Translations under genes and position numbers: made by a program | Part shown: positions 24,111-37,758 of the stretch, piece after piece | Layout: each line of letters opens with the position of its first letter | How positions within the stretch are numbered: the first letter of the stretch is position 1 | Source: Tanytarsus gracilentus | Taxonomy: Eukaryota > Arthropoda > Insecta > Diptera > Chironomidae | DNA: 64,000 nt | NCBI GenBank assembly: GCA_038502055.1 | Contig: JAXRKN010000037.1 | Span: 3,100,001-3,164,000 of the forward strand | Direction: 5' to 3' | Notes under the pieces: generated by a model | What the model saw: only the letters and a program-made list of their open reading frames with translations | The model's database searches: none | Told to the model about the DNA's origin: nothing

Positions 24111-27100
24111 GATTTTGTGCTTGCATTCGCATTGAAATTGATTTGCAAATGCTGAGCATAAAATTTTATTCACAGCGATTAAATGTCATTGATGAGAAGA
24201 AGGCACTAAATTATTCCAGGTGAGATGACAAACTTCACATTGTCGTTTTCTTTTAATTTACACGAGCTTGTAAGATTTATAATTTATTGATTAATAATTT
24301 TTTGATAACTTACTTGAAAAACTGTATGAAATATTTTACAGGTCATTCAAGCTGTCAATTTTATTGCATCGTCATCTGTTTATTTACCGATTGTGATTGG
24401 GTGTGTTTGAAAATGACGTGAAAGATTTTGTAAAATTATTTTTAAAATCCAAAATTTATTTTTTTAAATTAAATTTAAATTTCTTTCTATCCTCACATCA
24501 CTTTCGAAATCATCCCACCTTCTGAATTCTCATCGCAAATTATATTTCCTCGTGATTTAAAATCCATTACTACACCGTGAAGCCATTAAACAATAAACGG
24601 CGAGTTAATTTTAGCAAATAAAGTTATCGAGTCAAACAAAACACGGCGCGCACACCAAAGCATTTTGTGATGAATTAAGATTGATTCAATGGATTGAAAG
24701 CGGATGAGATTAAGTGGATATCCATCAGACTCAGTTGTGCATGCACCTAATGTTATGGCTTTTTGTTAATGAACCGTAGCTCAATCAAGTTTTTTTCTCT
24801 CCTAAAAGTCTTTTTGCATGCTCAATGAAAAGATGAGCATTTTTAATGTGCGCATGTAAAGTGGCCGCAGATTGGAAGGGTCAAGGACGGATGGAAAAGA
24901 GCTATCTAATATGTGAATAAATTTATTTTATAAATGACACATTAATTTTTACTTTATATAGTCAATGACATCTGTAGGAGCGCATCACGAATGTTGTTGT
25001 TGTTGTGGCGCACGGTCGAGCCGATATACTTTGGAATTATTTAATGCCATGACATGACTTCTCCACATTGCGCACGCCACAATAAAATTGTGGGTACGAA
25101 TTGCTGTTGATATTTTGGAATCGGAAATTTTCAACAATCATCACGCGGTTAAAACACATGCGCATGCACATTGATTGAATATTTTCAAATTCATAAAAAA
25201 AACTGTGATCTTTAACGAATATTTTACCTCCTCTCTTATTAACACCATCATCCGACCTTTTCACACGTTTGAATCTTTTATTTTCGCATTTTTAGACGAA
25301 AAAAAAATTAATCGTGACCTTCGTCAATAGTGCGCAACTTTATTAATAAGTTTCTTCCACGCTCATCCTCATTCAGACGCCGACATAGAACAAATAATTA
25401 AAATATAATAATAAGTTAATTCTTTTATTGTCAGCGAATTGTGTAAATTTTATTAAATTCATAATTATTTTCACAGCGTGAGCTGAGCGGCACTTGCAAT
25501 GGATGCACAAAGATGAAATTTAATCTTTAATAAACATTTTTTATATGCGCATTAAATGTGAGAGAAAAATGTTGTGAGCACAAGGAAAAATATTTATTCA
25601 AAGAAGATTTGAATGAATAATGTCGCTACTGGATTCGTTTTGACATGGAAAAAAATTTATAGCTAATTTTAATTTTTTAGTGCTTGTAATATTTTAATTA
25701 CCGATAATTATTATATTAAATTAATTGTTTTTTATGTGTATTCATCAAATTCAAATGTTTTTTAATTCTTTCACCTTTAAAAGATAAATTTAATGCATTT
25801 TTCCTTATATTAATTAAGTCCACTTAAACATTTTATAAAGTTTTACTATCGATCTTTTGATCACCCTGAGCCTCTCTTGAGACTCTCTTGCAGCGTGTTG
25901 AATCTTATGCAATCACAAATTACAACTCCTTAGCAACGTTAGACTCCCTGTTTGTATAATTAAATAATGATTGCTGTTTCACAATAAAATTATCAAGAAT
26001 TCCTCTTTACGGAGACGATTGAATGCCATGCAGTTTCTTGAATCTTGACTTTCATTGTCGCTCGTTGACATTATGGCAGCTTGCGGTGGTTAAGACACTA
26101 TAAATTTAGACATTATAATGTCATTAGAGAAATTTGCGACAGTCGCAAGTCACAACAAGAAAACCTACACATAATGGATGTTTAAGTGATTAATTGAGAC
26201 GCAAATATTATGAATTTTATCTCAACTGAGGTGTTTAAAATAATTTCTGCCATTTAAAGATTCTCTGGTCCACTTTTACACGTTACTTATTTGGTGATGA
26301 ATCAGATCTTCACTTAAAGTTCGCTGGCCTTTGTTTCGTGTAGGTTGATACTAAGAGTTTTAAAAATTCAATCACTTAATCAAGTTGCTGAATTAATGTC
26401 AATAATTGATTTTTTCAACTGCACAATAAAATAAGCTCAATTATAAAGGTGATGCGCGATTTATTGATTTACAAGCAATTAAAGCTGTCAAAACATTTTT
26501 TGTATTTTAAATTAATTTCTAGAATAAAAACGTTGAAAAAATATTTTTTAATTTAGGAAATTTTTTTTCTTTTTTTTCCATTTTTTTTCAATTTAAAAAA
26601 AATAAAAAAAAAAATAAGTTGTCACTCAAAATAAAATTATTATTTTCCTTAATCTTAAGTGGAGTCGTAAAAATTCTTCTTCACCTTAAGCTGTCTGGTC
26701 TGGGTTTTTTAAAGCACCCCAAATCAAATCGACATTTTTTATTCTCATCAAAATTGAGCGTGCAGTTTTAATACTTCCTCACATATATTTGCAAATCAGA
26801 TGTTAATAATAGCATCAGTAATGTATTAGTTGTTGAAATTTCTCAACAGAATTTTTTTATTATATCGCGATGATGCGAGAAGCATCAAGTGTAAATGATG
26901 TATGGCGACCTTCAACTTCATCGAATGAACGGTTAATTATAATTGATTTTTTTGCGCGCGATCTTTTTCTTCGATATCCACGAGTAAGTAAAGACCGTGG
27001 ACTTTACGAAATATGTCTAATGATGTCTACTTCACATCGGATTTATTATTTTATTGTTTCAACGCTCGTGAGGCCTTTTTACTTTGCCACCTCTCGAGAG

Positions 27101-30100
27101 GAATTACCTTCGTTACCGAAATTAATCTTCTTCACAATTCTTGGAATTTATTTCGTATACATTTGAAAAGTTACATTTAATAAACTCGCTTGGACATCAG
27201 ATTAACCAATTCCGATCATCACTTGCTGCTTCTTCTTTTTCATTGTTTTCATGAGAAAAACGCATGACCCAGACAGTGGTTAACACGTGACATTCAAGTT
27301 CGTTTAACCAGTTGTTACATGTGTCGAGAACCTGACACATAAAATTCTCTCCCAAGATTTGATAGAACTTGCCAATTTTTATTTTTAAATTTACTTATTG
27401 TGTCATGAACATTTTAGAAAAAAAAAGATTCTTATCTGTATCTCGTGGCGATTCCGAATTAATTTTAAGAAAATTTCATGCGGCGTTTTTTCGATGGATT
27501 TAAAGTTTATGTGATATGTCAGTGGTCATGGTCATTGTGAAAATGTCAGCTGAAAAAAATTTCAAGAGCGGAATCCGGAGGTTGAAAAATTAAGAGAAAC
27601 TTTTTGTTTTTAAATCTCCATAAAAATGTAAAGAATTTTTTTAAATAAAAGTGAAACCACAAAAATATAAAAAATTTTCACACAGCTCAACTTTCATTCT
27701 TAACAACGTCTTTTATAGTCCATGGTAATAAAAAATTACTACTGTCGTCATCATCATTAACTTAAATTTTTAAGAGAATCACAAACAATTCCGTATGATA
27801 GTAAAAATACTCGTTCAGACTGTCATACCCATGGGCAATCACTTAATGTCCAGAAGTCTTTTGTCAAGAGATCATCGCAGCTATTTTTATAAATACTTTT
27901 GCCATTTGAGAATGAATTTTGTGAGCTTTGACATATCTCCTTGTTGTTTTGTATAATTCTACGAGGCCGAGGAACTGATTATAAATTAATATACGATTTT
28001 TTAATGAATATTTTTTGCGGACTACTCGGTATCGCGAATTTTTTTTCTCGCAAAAACTGTTAAATGGTCACCCATTAATGAGCAATAAATTAGTAAGAAA
28101 GTGGTTTGAGGACTAAAATTAGAATGATATTAATAAAAAAAATTTAATTTTTAATAAATTTTTATTGATGTGGGCAAACAGTGTTAAATTTTTTAGTGTC
28201 CTAATTTATAAATACTTCCACCATTAAAAAAATGAAAAGATGAATCCGCTTCCTTCAAAATTGCCACAAAGTAAATTATATTTACATTTATCACTCTCAC
28301 TCTTTGTCATCAACATTTAATAAATGAGTACTCTTGAGTGTGGTCATGTCCATATTATTTGTTTATCCACACTTATACAATCAAGCACTGCCAATCAATC
28401 ATTATTTTTTAAATTCTCCGATGAATAATCATTGAATCTTTTTGGTAAATCTGGGATTTGCATATTCATGAATTATCAAATGATCAAAGCAATAAACTTG
28501 GTTAGATAAATTTTAACCTTTTGACTGTTTTGGCTAAAAAAATAAAAATCATCCTCACACCTCGGCTTTGGTCAACCATAAACATGATTTTTTTTTATTG
28601 GACAATCTTAAGTGGAGATTTTCTATGGCAGATTTTATCACCTCGCTTGGTAATTAGTGTGTTAGAAAATTAATCATTATGTGGCAAAAGGATTAGTAAA
28701 TAATGCTGTTAATAAGACATGATAGGCTTTTTTGAAAATTATGTCGCATAATTAAAATGAAAATTTTTTTGTGGTTATGAAATTAATTTTATGGCTTTTT
28801 TCGAATGAGAATATTTCAATGATAAAATTTGAAGATGTTTAAGTTTTTTTAATTTTTTTTCTTATTTTTACCGTAAATTACACCCTTTAAGCATTTACAA
28901 ATAATTAATCAACTAATTGATTCAATTGAAGACATTAACTCATACCCTTGACCCTTATTAGACCCTCTTTTGTTTTGAAGCCATCTTAAAAAACAACAAC
29001 AACACAATTAATCCTCATTTAAATATTCTACCCACAAAAATTCTATGTCATAAAACATCTCCATCGAACCTGTTGCGTATCGCTTCACTCAATTATTCCT
29101 TCATCACTTCAATGATTAACGTGCGAAATATTCTCGTATGTTGATTTATGGAATTTATCGCCTTCCACTTACGACACGCTTACGATTAACGAATTCGAGT
29201 TAAGCCAATTATTTCGCGCCTTTATCGCATTTTTTAACCGCATCATTGCAATCTTCTTCTTTGTTTTGCGAACGTGCGTCGCCGCAGCGCAATGAAGCAG
29301 TGCTGAAAAGAGAGAAATAAAAACAACAAATTGGCATTTTATGTTTGAGCCATGGGAAATATCATAAATATCTTTTTTTCCTTCTCGTCGTCTTCTGACA
29401 TGATTTAATGCCGAATATCACCAAGGAGAAGAAGGAGATTGAGGTGTGACACAAAGTCGGTTGACATTTGACATCTGATCGTTGGACACGAGATGATCAT
29501 AAAAAAGTTGTTTGTGCCACGGGGTGAAGTTTGAAATTGCAAACGTCTCGATTATGAGCCGAAAAAAACACCAATCGATGAGTTTTAGCAGCCTTCTAAA
29601 GAGCTTTCGTAGCGATCAATTTACAATTTACATTCAGACAAACCATGTGGTGAAATTGCTACTGCTCATATGGTTAGCGATGCTACCGAGCAATTAACAA
29701 ACACTATAATTATTAACGATGATCTGGCTGCTGATAAATATGCTGAGAGATCGCGACATGACAATGTAACATGTTTTATGTTTGCCCTTGATGCATAACT
29801 GCCGCCTTTACAATTTGAACGATGATCTTTTCGCTCGGAGTTTCTCGGTTTCGACTTCAATTGTTCATCATCGCGTATGAGCTTCGAGGTGATGACTAAC
29901 GTAGGCAAATTTCACTCTTTCGCATCTCTCGCGTCACGAATGATGCACCAATGCCCTAGTGTCGCGGTGTGAAGGATTACGTAATTTTTAAATGCTGCAA
30001 TAACTTTCCTTCTTCATCACATCGTAAAAGGAGACTCCGAATTTTTTTAATCTTCACGTTTATAATCTTTGATATGATTTTTTTTAAAAATGATAAATTC

Positions 30101-32371
30101 TTTTATTTAAACTGGCTATAAAATTTTATTAATTAATCACACGGTTAAAAACAAAATCATAAAAAAATTTATTCGATGCTGGGATGAAAATATTTTATGA
30201 AATTTAATTCACAAAAATTCATAAGCGTGAACTCGCAAAAATTTCACCATTGTTGTCACTTTAAAAAGATGTGAATATTTGCAGGAAAAAAATACAAATT
30301 AACAAGCAAACGCGTATTAATTTTGTAACATTTTTTTTGTGTACGCGAGACCCCACGAGCGAATAAAAGAGAGAGATGAGGTGGGGCGGTGTTAGGTCAG
30401 AAAGTTGTAAATCAATAAAATCCAATTAAGAGAGAAAAATGTCTTTTGGCGGCGACGATGCAGAAAGGAGTTATCGCAACAGTTCATCGCACAAAAAAAT
30501 GAGGATGATGTGTGTGCATGAAATTTTAAACGGCCAAAAATGGATTTAATTTTGCAGGTTATTCACGCTTGTCCGTGCTGAATTTAACATCTCAATTTCT
30601 GGGGATTCAGAGTTGAGTAATAAATTTGAGTTAATTTAAAAAATAAAGAGATAAGAACTTTATTTACTCAATAAATTGCGAGTTAATGGTTTCATTAGAG
30701 AAATAATAAGAAATTACCGCAAAGATCGCGTTTTGTAGTTGTTTATAATGTTAAGCGTGCATTGCATGTTCATGTGTAACTTGACACCTAGTCACTTACA
30801 ATGTTGTAATAAATTTAATATTTCAAATTTATTCCCATACTTATCTCGACCACATGCTTCCTTTAATCGCGTAATTTGGTGTATCAATTACAGAAAAAAT
30901 GTGAATGAAAGTCCATCATTGAACGCTTAAATAGGAGACTGATCTTGAAGCATTGACCATTTCTTACAACCATTGAAGATTTATTTTAAAGTTCAATGTG
31001 AGAAGGAGGTGCCGGATTATCGAAAAACAAATTTCTTCTTTAATTTTCAACCTCAATCATTTAATTTGATATTTACTCGAATCTTATACAACTCTCACAT
31101 TCCGCGAGCAAAAGTTATTTTTAATAACGACAATTCGAGCCATTTGAGAGCCTTTTCTTCGCCTCAAAAGCGACATCATCCTTCTATGGATGTGCACATG
31201 GAGTGTAATCAAATTTCTTCATCAATGTACATCATCAAAAAAATATTCGCAATTATTTATCATCGTTTGTTGAAGAGGTGAAATATTTTTTAGTGCGAGA
31301 CGAGGTCGCATTTGGTTTTTGCATGCTTTTGTGCTCAGCAGGATTCTTCTTGTTATTTTTGTAACGTCTTCAAAGAGGATTTCGTTTAATTATTGATCGG
31401 TCAAGTGCGATGTTGCTTTTAAAATTGAGTGAATGCACTTTAAAATTTTTGCTCATTATTAATTTGAAAAAAATATTTTTACAATGACTTTTTATGTGAC
31501 AAATTTTCTCGAATAAAATTATCAATTAAATTTTCACATTAATGCAAAATTTATGGCGATAAAATATGACAGAAATCTATTTTTGAAAACGTGATAAATA
31601 TTTCACCATTTAACACATGTGGGCTGGTTCAATTTCACTCTCGTAATAAAATAAATGTTTGAATGACCATTGAAATGTCTTTGAGAAGTGAAATGATGAC
31701 ACTTTAATTTTTTTATCGCCACTTCTTGATTAAATATTTTCCCATCGTGAATTTCTGTTGATATTGCGGATCATTTTACATCTCTTAACCTTTTTTGCAT
31801 CTTTAAAAAATTCGAGGAAGCTTTTTGGTTAACTTTATGACTATCGCAATAACATCTATGTCTCAATTTATTTTAATGATGCTAAACTTACAGAAGCCTC
31901 GAAATAAAAAATTACTCGCTCGGAAAGTCATTTAAGGAAATTTAATTTGCAATTTACAAAATGCAAATAAACTTTTCAGACTTTTAAAAAAATCAACTTT
32001 GCATCAAAAGAATTCTGAGAATATTGAAATGACGACCAAAATAAAACTTTGATGTGTGCGCTACGGACAGAGTCGCTGTCTGTGATCAAATATGCTTATT
32101 TTATGCTTGTTGAGAGAAGATGCGCTCTTGATCGCAAGCAACCTCTCTGCTCTCTGGGTGCTTCACGTAGATTAATTCGCGTTTGTTGTTGCTTACATTT
32201 TTTTTCGGCGGCATTCGAACTTTATACGCTAGTAGTACTCTATTGAGAAGCATCATCGTGTGTCACTCGCGATGTATTGGTGTATAAGAGAGAAATAGGG
32301 ATTAAAAAATTATATTTAAACACATTTTTATATTTCATATAAACCGAAAAAAAATTGTGGTAGGAAAATCA

Positions 32372-32402
32372 TATAAAAGCCGGAGTCGATTGAGTTTCTA
32401 TC
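32372..32402 (+). promoter_or_regulatory. TATA box and likely start site of the first cuticle gene
   Basis: TATAAAA at 32372-32378 sits about 30 bp before TCATAGT near 32400, which fits a TATA-driven start. The coding start follows about 57 bp later. Confidence 0.6.
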
Positions 32403-32458
32403 ATAGTAAGATTCTACTGTTACAGAGTAAAGAAGTCAAAACTAAAAAAAATATCAAA

Positions 32459-33138
32459 ATGAAATTCATGGTGAGTTTCGAAGGATGTCGAAAATAAATT
32501 TGGATACAACGAAATCAAAAGTGAAAAGAAAATCAAAAAATGTGGATTTAAAAAAATAATTAGATAAAAATCACTAAGTGCATCTACAATAAAACCAGTG
32601 GATTTTACAACAGTTTTTTTTTAAAATTCTTGCAGATTGTTTTCGCTTTCCTCGTTGCATGCGCCGTTGCTGCACCACAACCACAAGAACCCGTTCAGAC
32701 CCTTAAATTCGAAAACGATATCAAAGAAGATGGATACAGCTTCTTGTGAGTAGAAATTTATCAAAAGTGTTAATTTTTTAGATCATAAATTTTTCCCACG
32801 GTCTTAAATTATAAAGCAATTAAAAACCCATAAAATAATTCGAAACAATTAAAATTAGGTATGAGACCTCAGACAACCAAAAGCGCCAGGAGACTGGAAC
32901 TTTGAAGGACGCTCCACCAACTGATGAGAACCCCAACAACAAAGTTATTGACATCGTTGGATCATACGAATTCACAACACCCGAAGGTAATGAAAAATTC
33001 GCATGCGCTTTTGTGTGACACATCTCCCAAGCTTATTAAATAATAAATTATTTTTATTACTCAACAGGTCGCACATATCGTGTGGAATATGTCGCTGGCA
33101 CCGCCGGTTTCCTTCCAAAGGTTACCATTGTTAACTAG
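32459..33138 (+). CDS. Cuticle protein, RR-1 chitin-binding type
   Basis: Coding exons are 32459-32470, 32636-32745, 32859-32986 and 33068-33138, giving 106 residues. The first exon encodes only MKFM, as is common for insect cuticle genes with a split signal peptide. The signal peptide continues as IVFAFLVACAVAA, with cleavage expected before PQPQ. The rest is a Rebers-Riddiford domain: YSFLYETSDNQKRQETG, then GSYEFTTPEGRTYRVEYVA and GFLP. This matches the soft-cuticle RR-1 subclass, which binds chitin in the extracellular matrix. AATAAA occurs at 33316-33321. The aromatic residues expected in the chitin-binding face (Y, F, Y, Y) are present. Confidence 0.93.
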
Positions 33139-34479
33139 AAAATCACCATCGTCACATCCAAAATTTAATTAAGCTCAAAGTCAAAGAATACTCAAAAATG
33201 CTAAAATGTGAGCGAAAAAAACTATAATTCGATAAATGCCATCAATTTAACGATCGATCAAAGACGCTTTACGGTCAACTTCTTGTGAGATTTATGCTGT
33301 TTTAAATTGTACAATAATAAAAAAGAAGAAGAAGTTGAAAAGTTGTTACACAGAAAAAAAACTGAGGCTCTTTTAATATTTGCATCGTGAGTCGATGATA
33401 ATTTATCTTTTTTCAGTTAAAAACTCTTTCGTGCATGAAGATGTTCGAGTTAAAAAAAAGAAATATTTTTTAGGTACGGTAGGAATAAATAATTTATATG
33501 AGCGCGATCGTCAAACTGTATAAAAAATATATATGTGCATGATCATTGAAGGTGAGGATGACCCTTATAATGCAGTCAATTGATCGCGCGCCATGATGAC
33601 GAAAATAATGTTTAAGTTTATCATTCAACACGATCGTCTAATTTAACATTCTCATTTTACGCTAAAGAGGAAATTTTTTCGTACAACCTTAATGTCATTT
33701 TTTCGCATTTAACCGACGATTAAATTTTACTACCGGGGAACGCTGCTTAAGTGATGTCGGATAAGAAAGCTTTTTAATTAATTTTATTAATTATTACAGT
33801 AAAGATCGTAAAATCAATGAATTGTAACGGCGACAATTTTCGAGTTGTATTTTTTAACAGTTGTCATATCATGAGATTATCTGAAATTAAAAAAGTATTT
33901 TAATTAATTTAAAAATTCACAATGTCCCGTTACTTACTCACAACTCCATTTTCAAGCGCATCCAATCGATCAACGAGGTAATAAAATAACTCTGCTGCTT
34001 TTAAAGAGAAGCATTAAAAACTACAGTGTATCTCGGAGTAACACAAGATGATCCCATAACATCCGTAATAGAAGAATTATTAAAAGTCGATTGTCAAAAA
34101 TGTTATTACACAAAATTATTTCCACTCACATCCTCGCCTCCTTGACATGCATCACAAGAATTATTTATGAAAATTTCCTGGTAACATCTTCAGCAAATAT
34201 TTCTTTAATGTGTGTGCAATGTGAACATGTAAAAATTGCAAATTAACATTTCGTGCCATTTAATGCATGCCAACGATGCGGCGCGCGATCGTTTGAATTG
34301 TCATTTTACCAACCCAATCATCTACAACAAAAATGATTTCAATCTTTTCTATTGCGACTTTCTTGTGCCGCATCGCGCGCGCTAACAAAAGATCATTAGT
34401 GGCTATGACTATAGCGTGTGATGTTATGAGTAAATACCTAAATATGCGATAGCCTCCGGAGACAAATGACAACGCTCAT
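33139..34479. other. Intergenic between cuticle genes, left part
   Basis: This holds the 3' UTR of the RR-1 gene and then AT-rich DNA. I see no supported gene. Confidence 0.5.
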
Positions 34480-34487
34480 CTATATAT

Positions 34488-35206
34488 TAGAGATCCTTAA
34501 ATCATCGATTATGCGATTTCGATGATCATCGATGACAAAAAGTTCATCATCGATGATCATCGATGCATCGATGACGAACTTTTGATCTGAATTTCTGAGA
34601 AAAACCTGGAATTTTAAAAAAAAACAAGTAGTGTTTTTTCATACAGTATAAAGTAGGACGAATTTGCTGTCTTTTTGGCTGTATCTGAATTTTTCTGAGC
34701 TTGATTGAAAGTCAACGAATTTTTTTTGAAATTCACAATAAGGCTTAAAAATTAAACTCAATACAAAAAAGTGTCATAAAAACAAAATAGAAAAACACTC
34801 TCACAATAATTACCGTAACCTTATTCGTCTCTTGTTCTTAAAAATCCAAAATTAATCTTTTTTTTTAAATAAATCACTTAACACTTTATACTTGTTTACA
34901 CGAGTAAACAAAATGAATTGAGGAAAAGTCTAAAAGTTTTGTTTGGTACATGAAATTGTTTCTCAAAAACAATTATTTTGATACCTGCTGTTTTACAATA
35001 TTAATATTTGAAGATTTTTTTATTAAAGTGACATTAAAAACATTAATTAAAATTATAAATTTTAATTTAATTTTTTCAAAAGAGCACAAAAATCGATTTT
35101 TTTTCGTCATCGATGTCATCGGAAAAAAAATCGATGATCATCGATGACGAAAAGGTTCGATGATCATCGATGATCATCGAACCGATGCTCATCGTCAGGA
35201 TCTCTA
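34488..35206. mobile_element. hAT-like non-autonomous element (MITE-like), 719 bp
   Basis: The ends are short inverted repeats, TAGAGATCCT at 34488 and its complement AGGATCTCTA ending at 35206. The flanks carry a perfect 8-bp direct duplication CTATATAT at 34480-34487 and 35207-35214. An 8-bp target duplication is typical of the hAT superfamily. Both subterminal regions are packed with CGATGATCATCGATGA-like palindromic repeats, which in hAT elements can act as transposase-binding sites. There is no transposase reading frame, so it would depend on an enzyme supplied elsewhere. Confidence 0.8.
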
Positions 35207-35707
35207 CTATATATGCGTGATGTCAAATGATTACTTGTGTGATGATAGAAAATTAATTGATAATTAAATGCATTAAGTAGATATGACGTAATTAATTTGG
35301 ATAATTTTACGTGGTTTATGATAGAAATTAAATTTAAAGTTTATGTGAGAAATTTACATGGAATCAAGTCAATGTTGAATTTTACAATGTTACATAAAAA
35401 TTACTAATTACCTAAGTCAATTAAAATGTCATTGAAATATTTGATACATAAAAGTACATTTCAAGAAAAATTTCCCAAAGGCAGAATTAAAGATCGATTT
35501 AAAAAAACTTAATGTTGACATCACAAATTGTTTATTTATGCTCAAATTAAACTATCACTTTAATCCTATAAAATATCCATTTAAATTAAAGAATTTCATG
35601 AACAAAGCTTTCCATAATGAGAGACATTAAGATTTAAGGAGGCGAGAATGAATGTGTCTAGAAATGAAGCCACACACAAGCCGTTAACCTGTCCGACGTC
35701 CAAGCAG

Positions 35708-35715
35708 TATAAATA
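35708..35715 (+). promoter_or_regulatory. TATA box of the second cuticle gene
   Basis: TATAAATA lies about 165 bp before the start codon at 35880, which would leave a 5' UTR of about 140 bases. No clear initiator was picked out. Confidence 0.45.
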
Positions 35716-35879
35716 TAAATGTTTATTCGTGCGACGTTCTTTAAAAGAGAAAGAACTTTCCTCGCGGACTCTTCATTTCACTTTGTATACTCGACGCGTT
35801 AAGAACGTTCTCAAGTCGTTTCTCTTTTACATGTGAATTTACATATTTAGAGTTAACCTTGTGCTGCGTGCTGTGAACG

Positions 35880-36646
35880 ATGAAATTTTTTGTGGTAAAA
35901 TTTCTTAAATTTTTTTTGATTGAAACTGGATTAAATTCTTTCTTACCTAAAAGGTGATAATTTGTGCATTAATCAGTGACGTAAAGGCTCAAAATACGTT
36001 TCGTGCTCATCAAAATTTGCTACAAGTTCCTGGATGGCAAAATAGAAATTATCAAGCAAAGCAGAATTACAACAATCAGTATACGACAAAAAGGACTTAC
36101 TATGAACCACCTGCTGTAACCTTAAAACCTCCCTTTGTTCCTGAACAAATCGCACGACTAGATGTTCCGTTGATTACAGAATCACCCTTTAAGTCACAAC
36201 CAAATTACGGCTTTAAACCTCAACCACTTACGTCGAGTTCTAAAGCAACGATACTCAAACAGGAATACGAAAGATTTCCCGATGGAGGCTACAGATTTTT
36301 GTGAGACATTTTATTAAATTATTTTTTCTGTCACCTTCAACATGTGTTCGTCGAATTTATTGTTGAAATTCAAGAAGCTCAAAGTAATTTTTCAATTTAT
36401 TTAAACAGCTACGAGACAAGCGATGGTCAATCACGCGAGGAAGTTGGCTACTTCCGTCATCATCCTCAGCTAGGCAAAGTGTTGACAGTGCACGGTTCCT
36501 ATGGCTATATTGCACCAAATGGAAAGAAGATTTTTGTCAAGTACACAGCCGACGAGCGAGGATACCGTACGGAAACACTAAATCATCCACCGGCTCACTT
36601 ACCATCGAATGTGTTAAATTCGCAACTTGGATTTCTTAAAAATTAG
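35880..36646 (+). CDS. Cuticle protein with RR-type domain and long N-terminal linker
   Basis: Coding exons 35880-35894, 35954-36300 and 36409-36646 give 199 residues. As in the neighbouring cuticle gene, exon 1 is tiny (MKFFV) and splits the signal peptide, which continues VIICALISDVKA. A linker of about 95 residues rich in Q, N, P, Y and K follows. Then comes a Rebers-Riddiford domain: GGYRFLYETSDGQSREEVG, GSYGYIAPNGKKIFVKYTA and DERGYR. A short tail ends LGFLKN. It should be a secreted chitin-binding cuticle component. AATAAA lies at 36668-36673. Exon 2 begins after an AAAG acceptor that is less canonical than CAG. Confidence 0.88.
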
Positions 36647-37758
36647 CTGTAAAGTGATGCAATCAGTAATAAATCGATAAAGCTTGGAATTTCGATATTT
36701 TTTTCCTGCCACTCTTTTGGCTCAATAACCTCGCCCTGTCATCGAGTTGTGATTTGAATTTTATAACTGCAATTTTCTTATTTATTTTATTACTCGAGCC
36801 ATCTCTTCAATCATCACAATCATCATCAACCATTACCAATACTGTTGACCTAGAGAATTTTCTCCCGCTGCTGTCGACGCCTTGCCAGAAGAAAAAAAAT
36901 TTACACACGGTCGATGTCATGGCGAATTAAATATCGACTATGTTTTAACAGGTTTCTCCAAGTTGTTTGTCAAATAAAATATTCTTGAGATATTGATGAG
37001 CAAGTTAATGGCACAGAGAGAGTCACAAATAAATTCTGATTTTAAATATAAACAATTTGAGCTACCTTTAAAAAATTTGATTCTTTTATTTAAGATTTGT
37101 TACAGCAATTTTGAATGAATCTCAAATTTATGTCGAGTTTATTCGACTAAAATTTAAATAACTCGTTCTTAAGGGAAATGTACGGTTAAATGAGTCGTTA
37201 GCAAAACAAAAATTTTGCATAAAAATTTCTCCTTCGCCAAGGTTTCGTTCTAGATAAGTTTTGGAAGATTTTATGCATAAATTAATTTTCAGACTTAAGA
37301 ATTTAAAAGATGAAATGTGATGATTAAAAAATATCATGAGAAATTCACGTGTTTTTTATTTTTAGAGTAAAAAGTTCAAAAACTTCTTTATGCAAGTTTT
37401 GTGTCATTTGATGTCGATGAACTGAGAAAGATTTTTTTAATTTCTTCTATTAAAATTCTCTAGACTTTTTTTAGCGAAAAAAATTCGATTAATTTCAATT
37501 AAAAATTTGTAAATTTTTTTCATATCTTCTTCCACAATCTCAACGCACCCAACAACTCAAAGAGACATTTCCCATAAAAGAGAATTTTATCAAAATTTTA
37601 TCTCAAATTGAAAAAGTACAAATGAAGCTCATTTTTCTTGAGTCTTCAAGAAAGGCATGTTTAAGAGATAAAAGCTCGAAATGCTTTATTAAATTTCCTA
37701 TAAATACAATTTTTATTGTTTCTTTCTCACATTGAAATTTTTGCACAAAACAAATCTC
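36647..37758. other. Intergenic, no gene seen
   Basis: This holds the 3' UTR of the second cuticle gene, then AT-rich DNA. The complement of AATAAA at 37685-37690 is a likely poly(A) signal for the CHCHD7-like gene on the minus strand. Confidence 0.5.

Larger units (their letters stand above)
22590..32371. other. Gene-poor region, apart from one mobile element
   Basis: Apart from the minisatellite element at 23190-24110, nothing coding is supported. Open frames at 26870-27166 and 30973-31281 lack recognisable domains and convincing exon borders. Low-complexity A/T runs are common, for example around 26560-26610. Confidence 0.5.

Noticed and set aside
26870..27166. 98-residue open frame on the plus strand
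   Set aside because: No recognisable domain, signal or splice context, and composition like the surrounding AT-rich DNA. It remains possible but unsupported.
35648..35836. 62-residue open frame before the second cuticle gene
   Set aside because: It spans the TATA box and 5' UTR of the cuticle gene, so it is unlikely to be translated.
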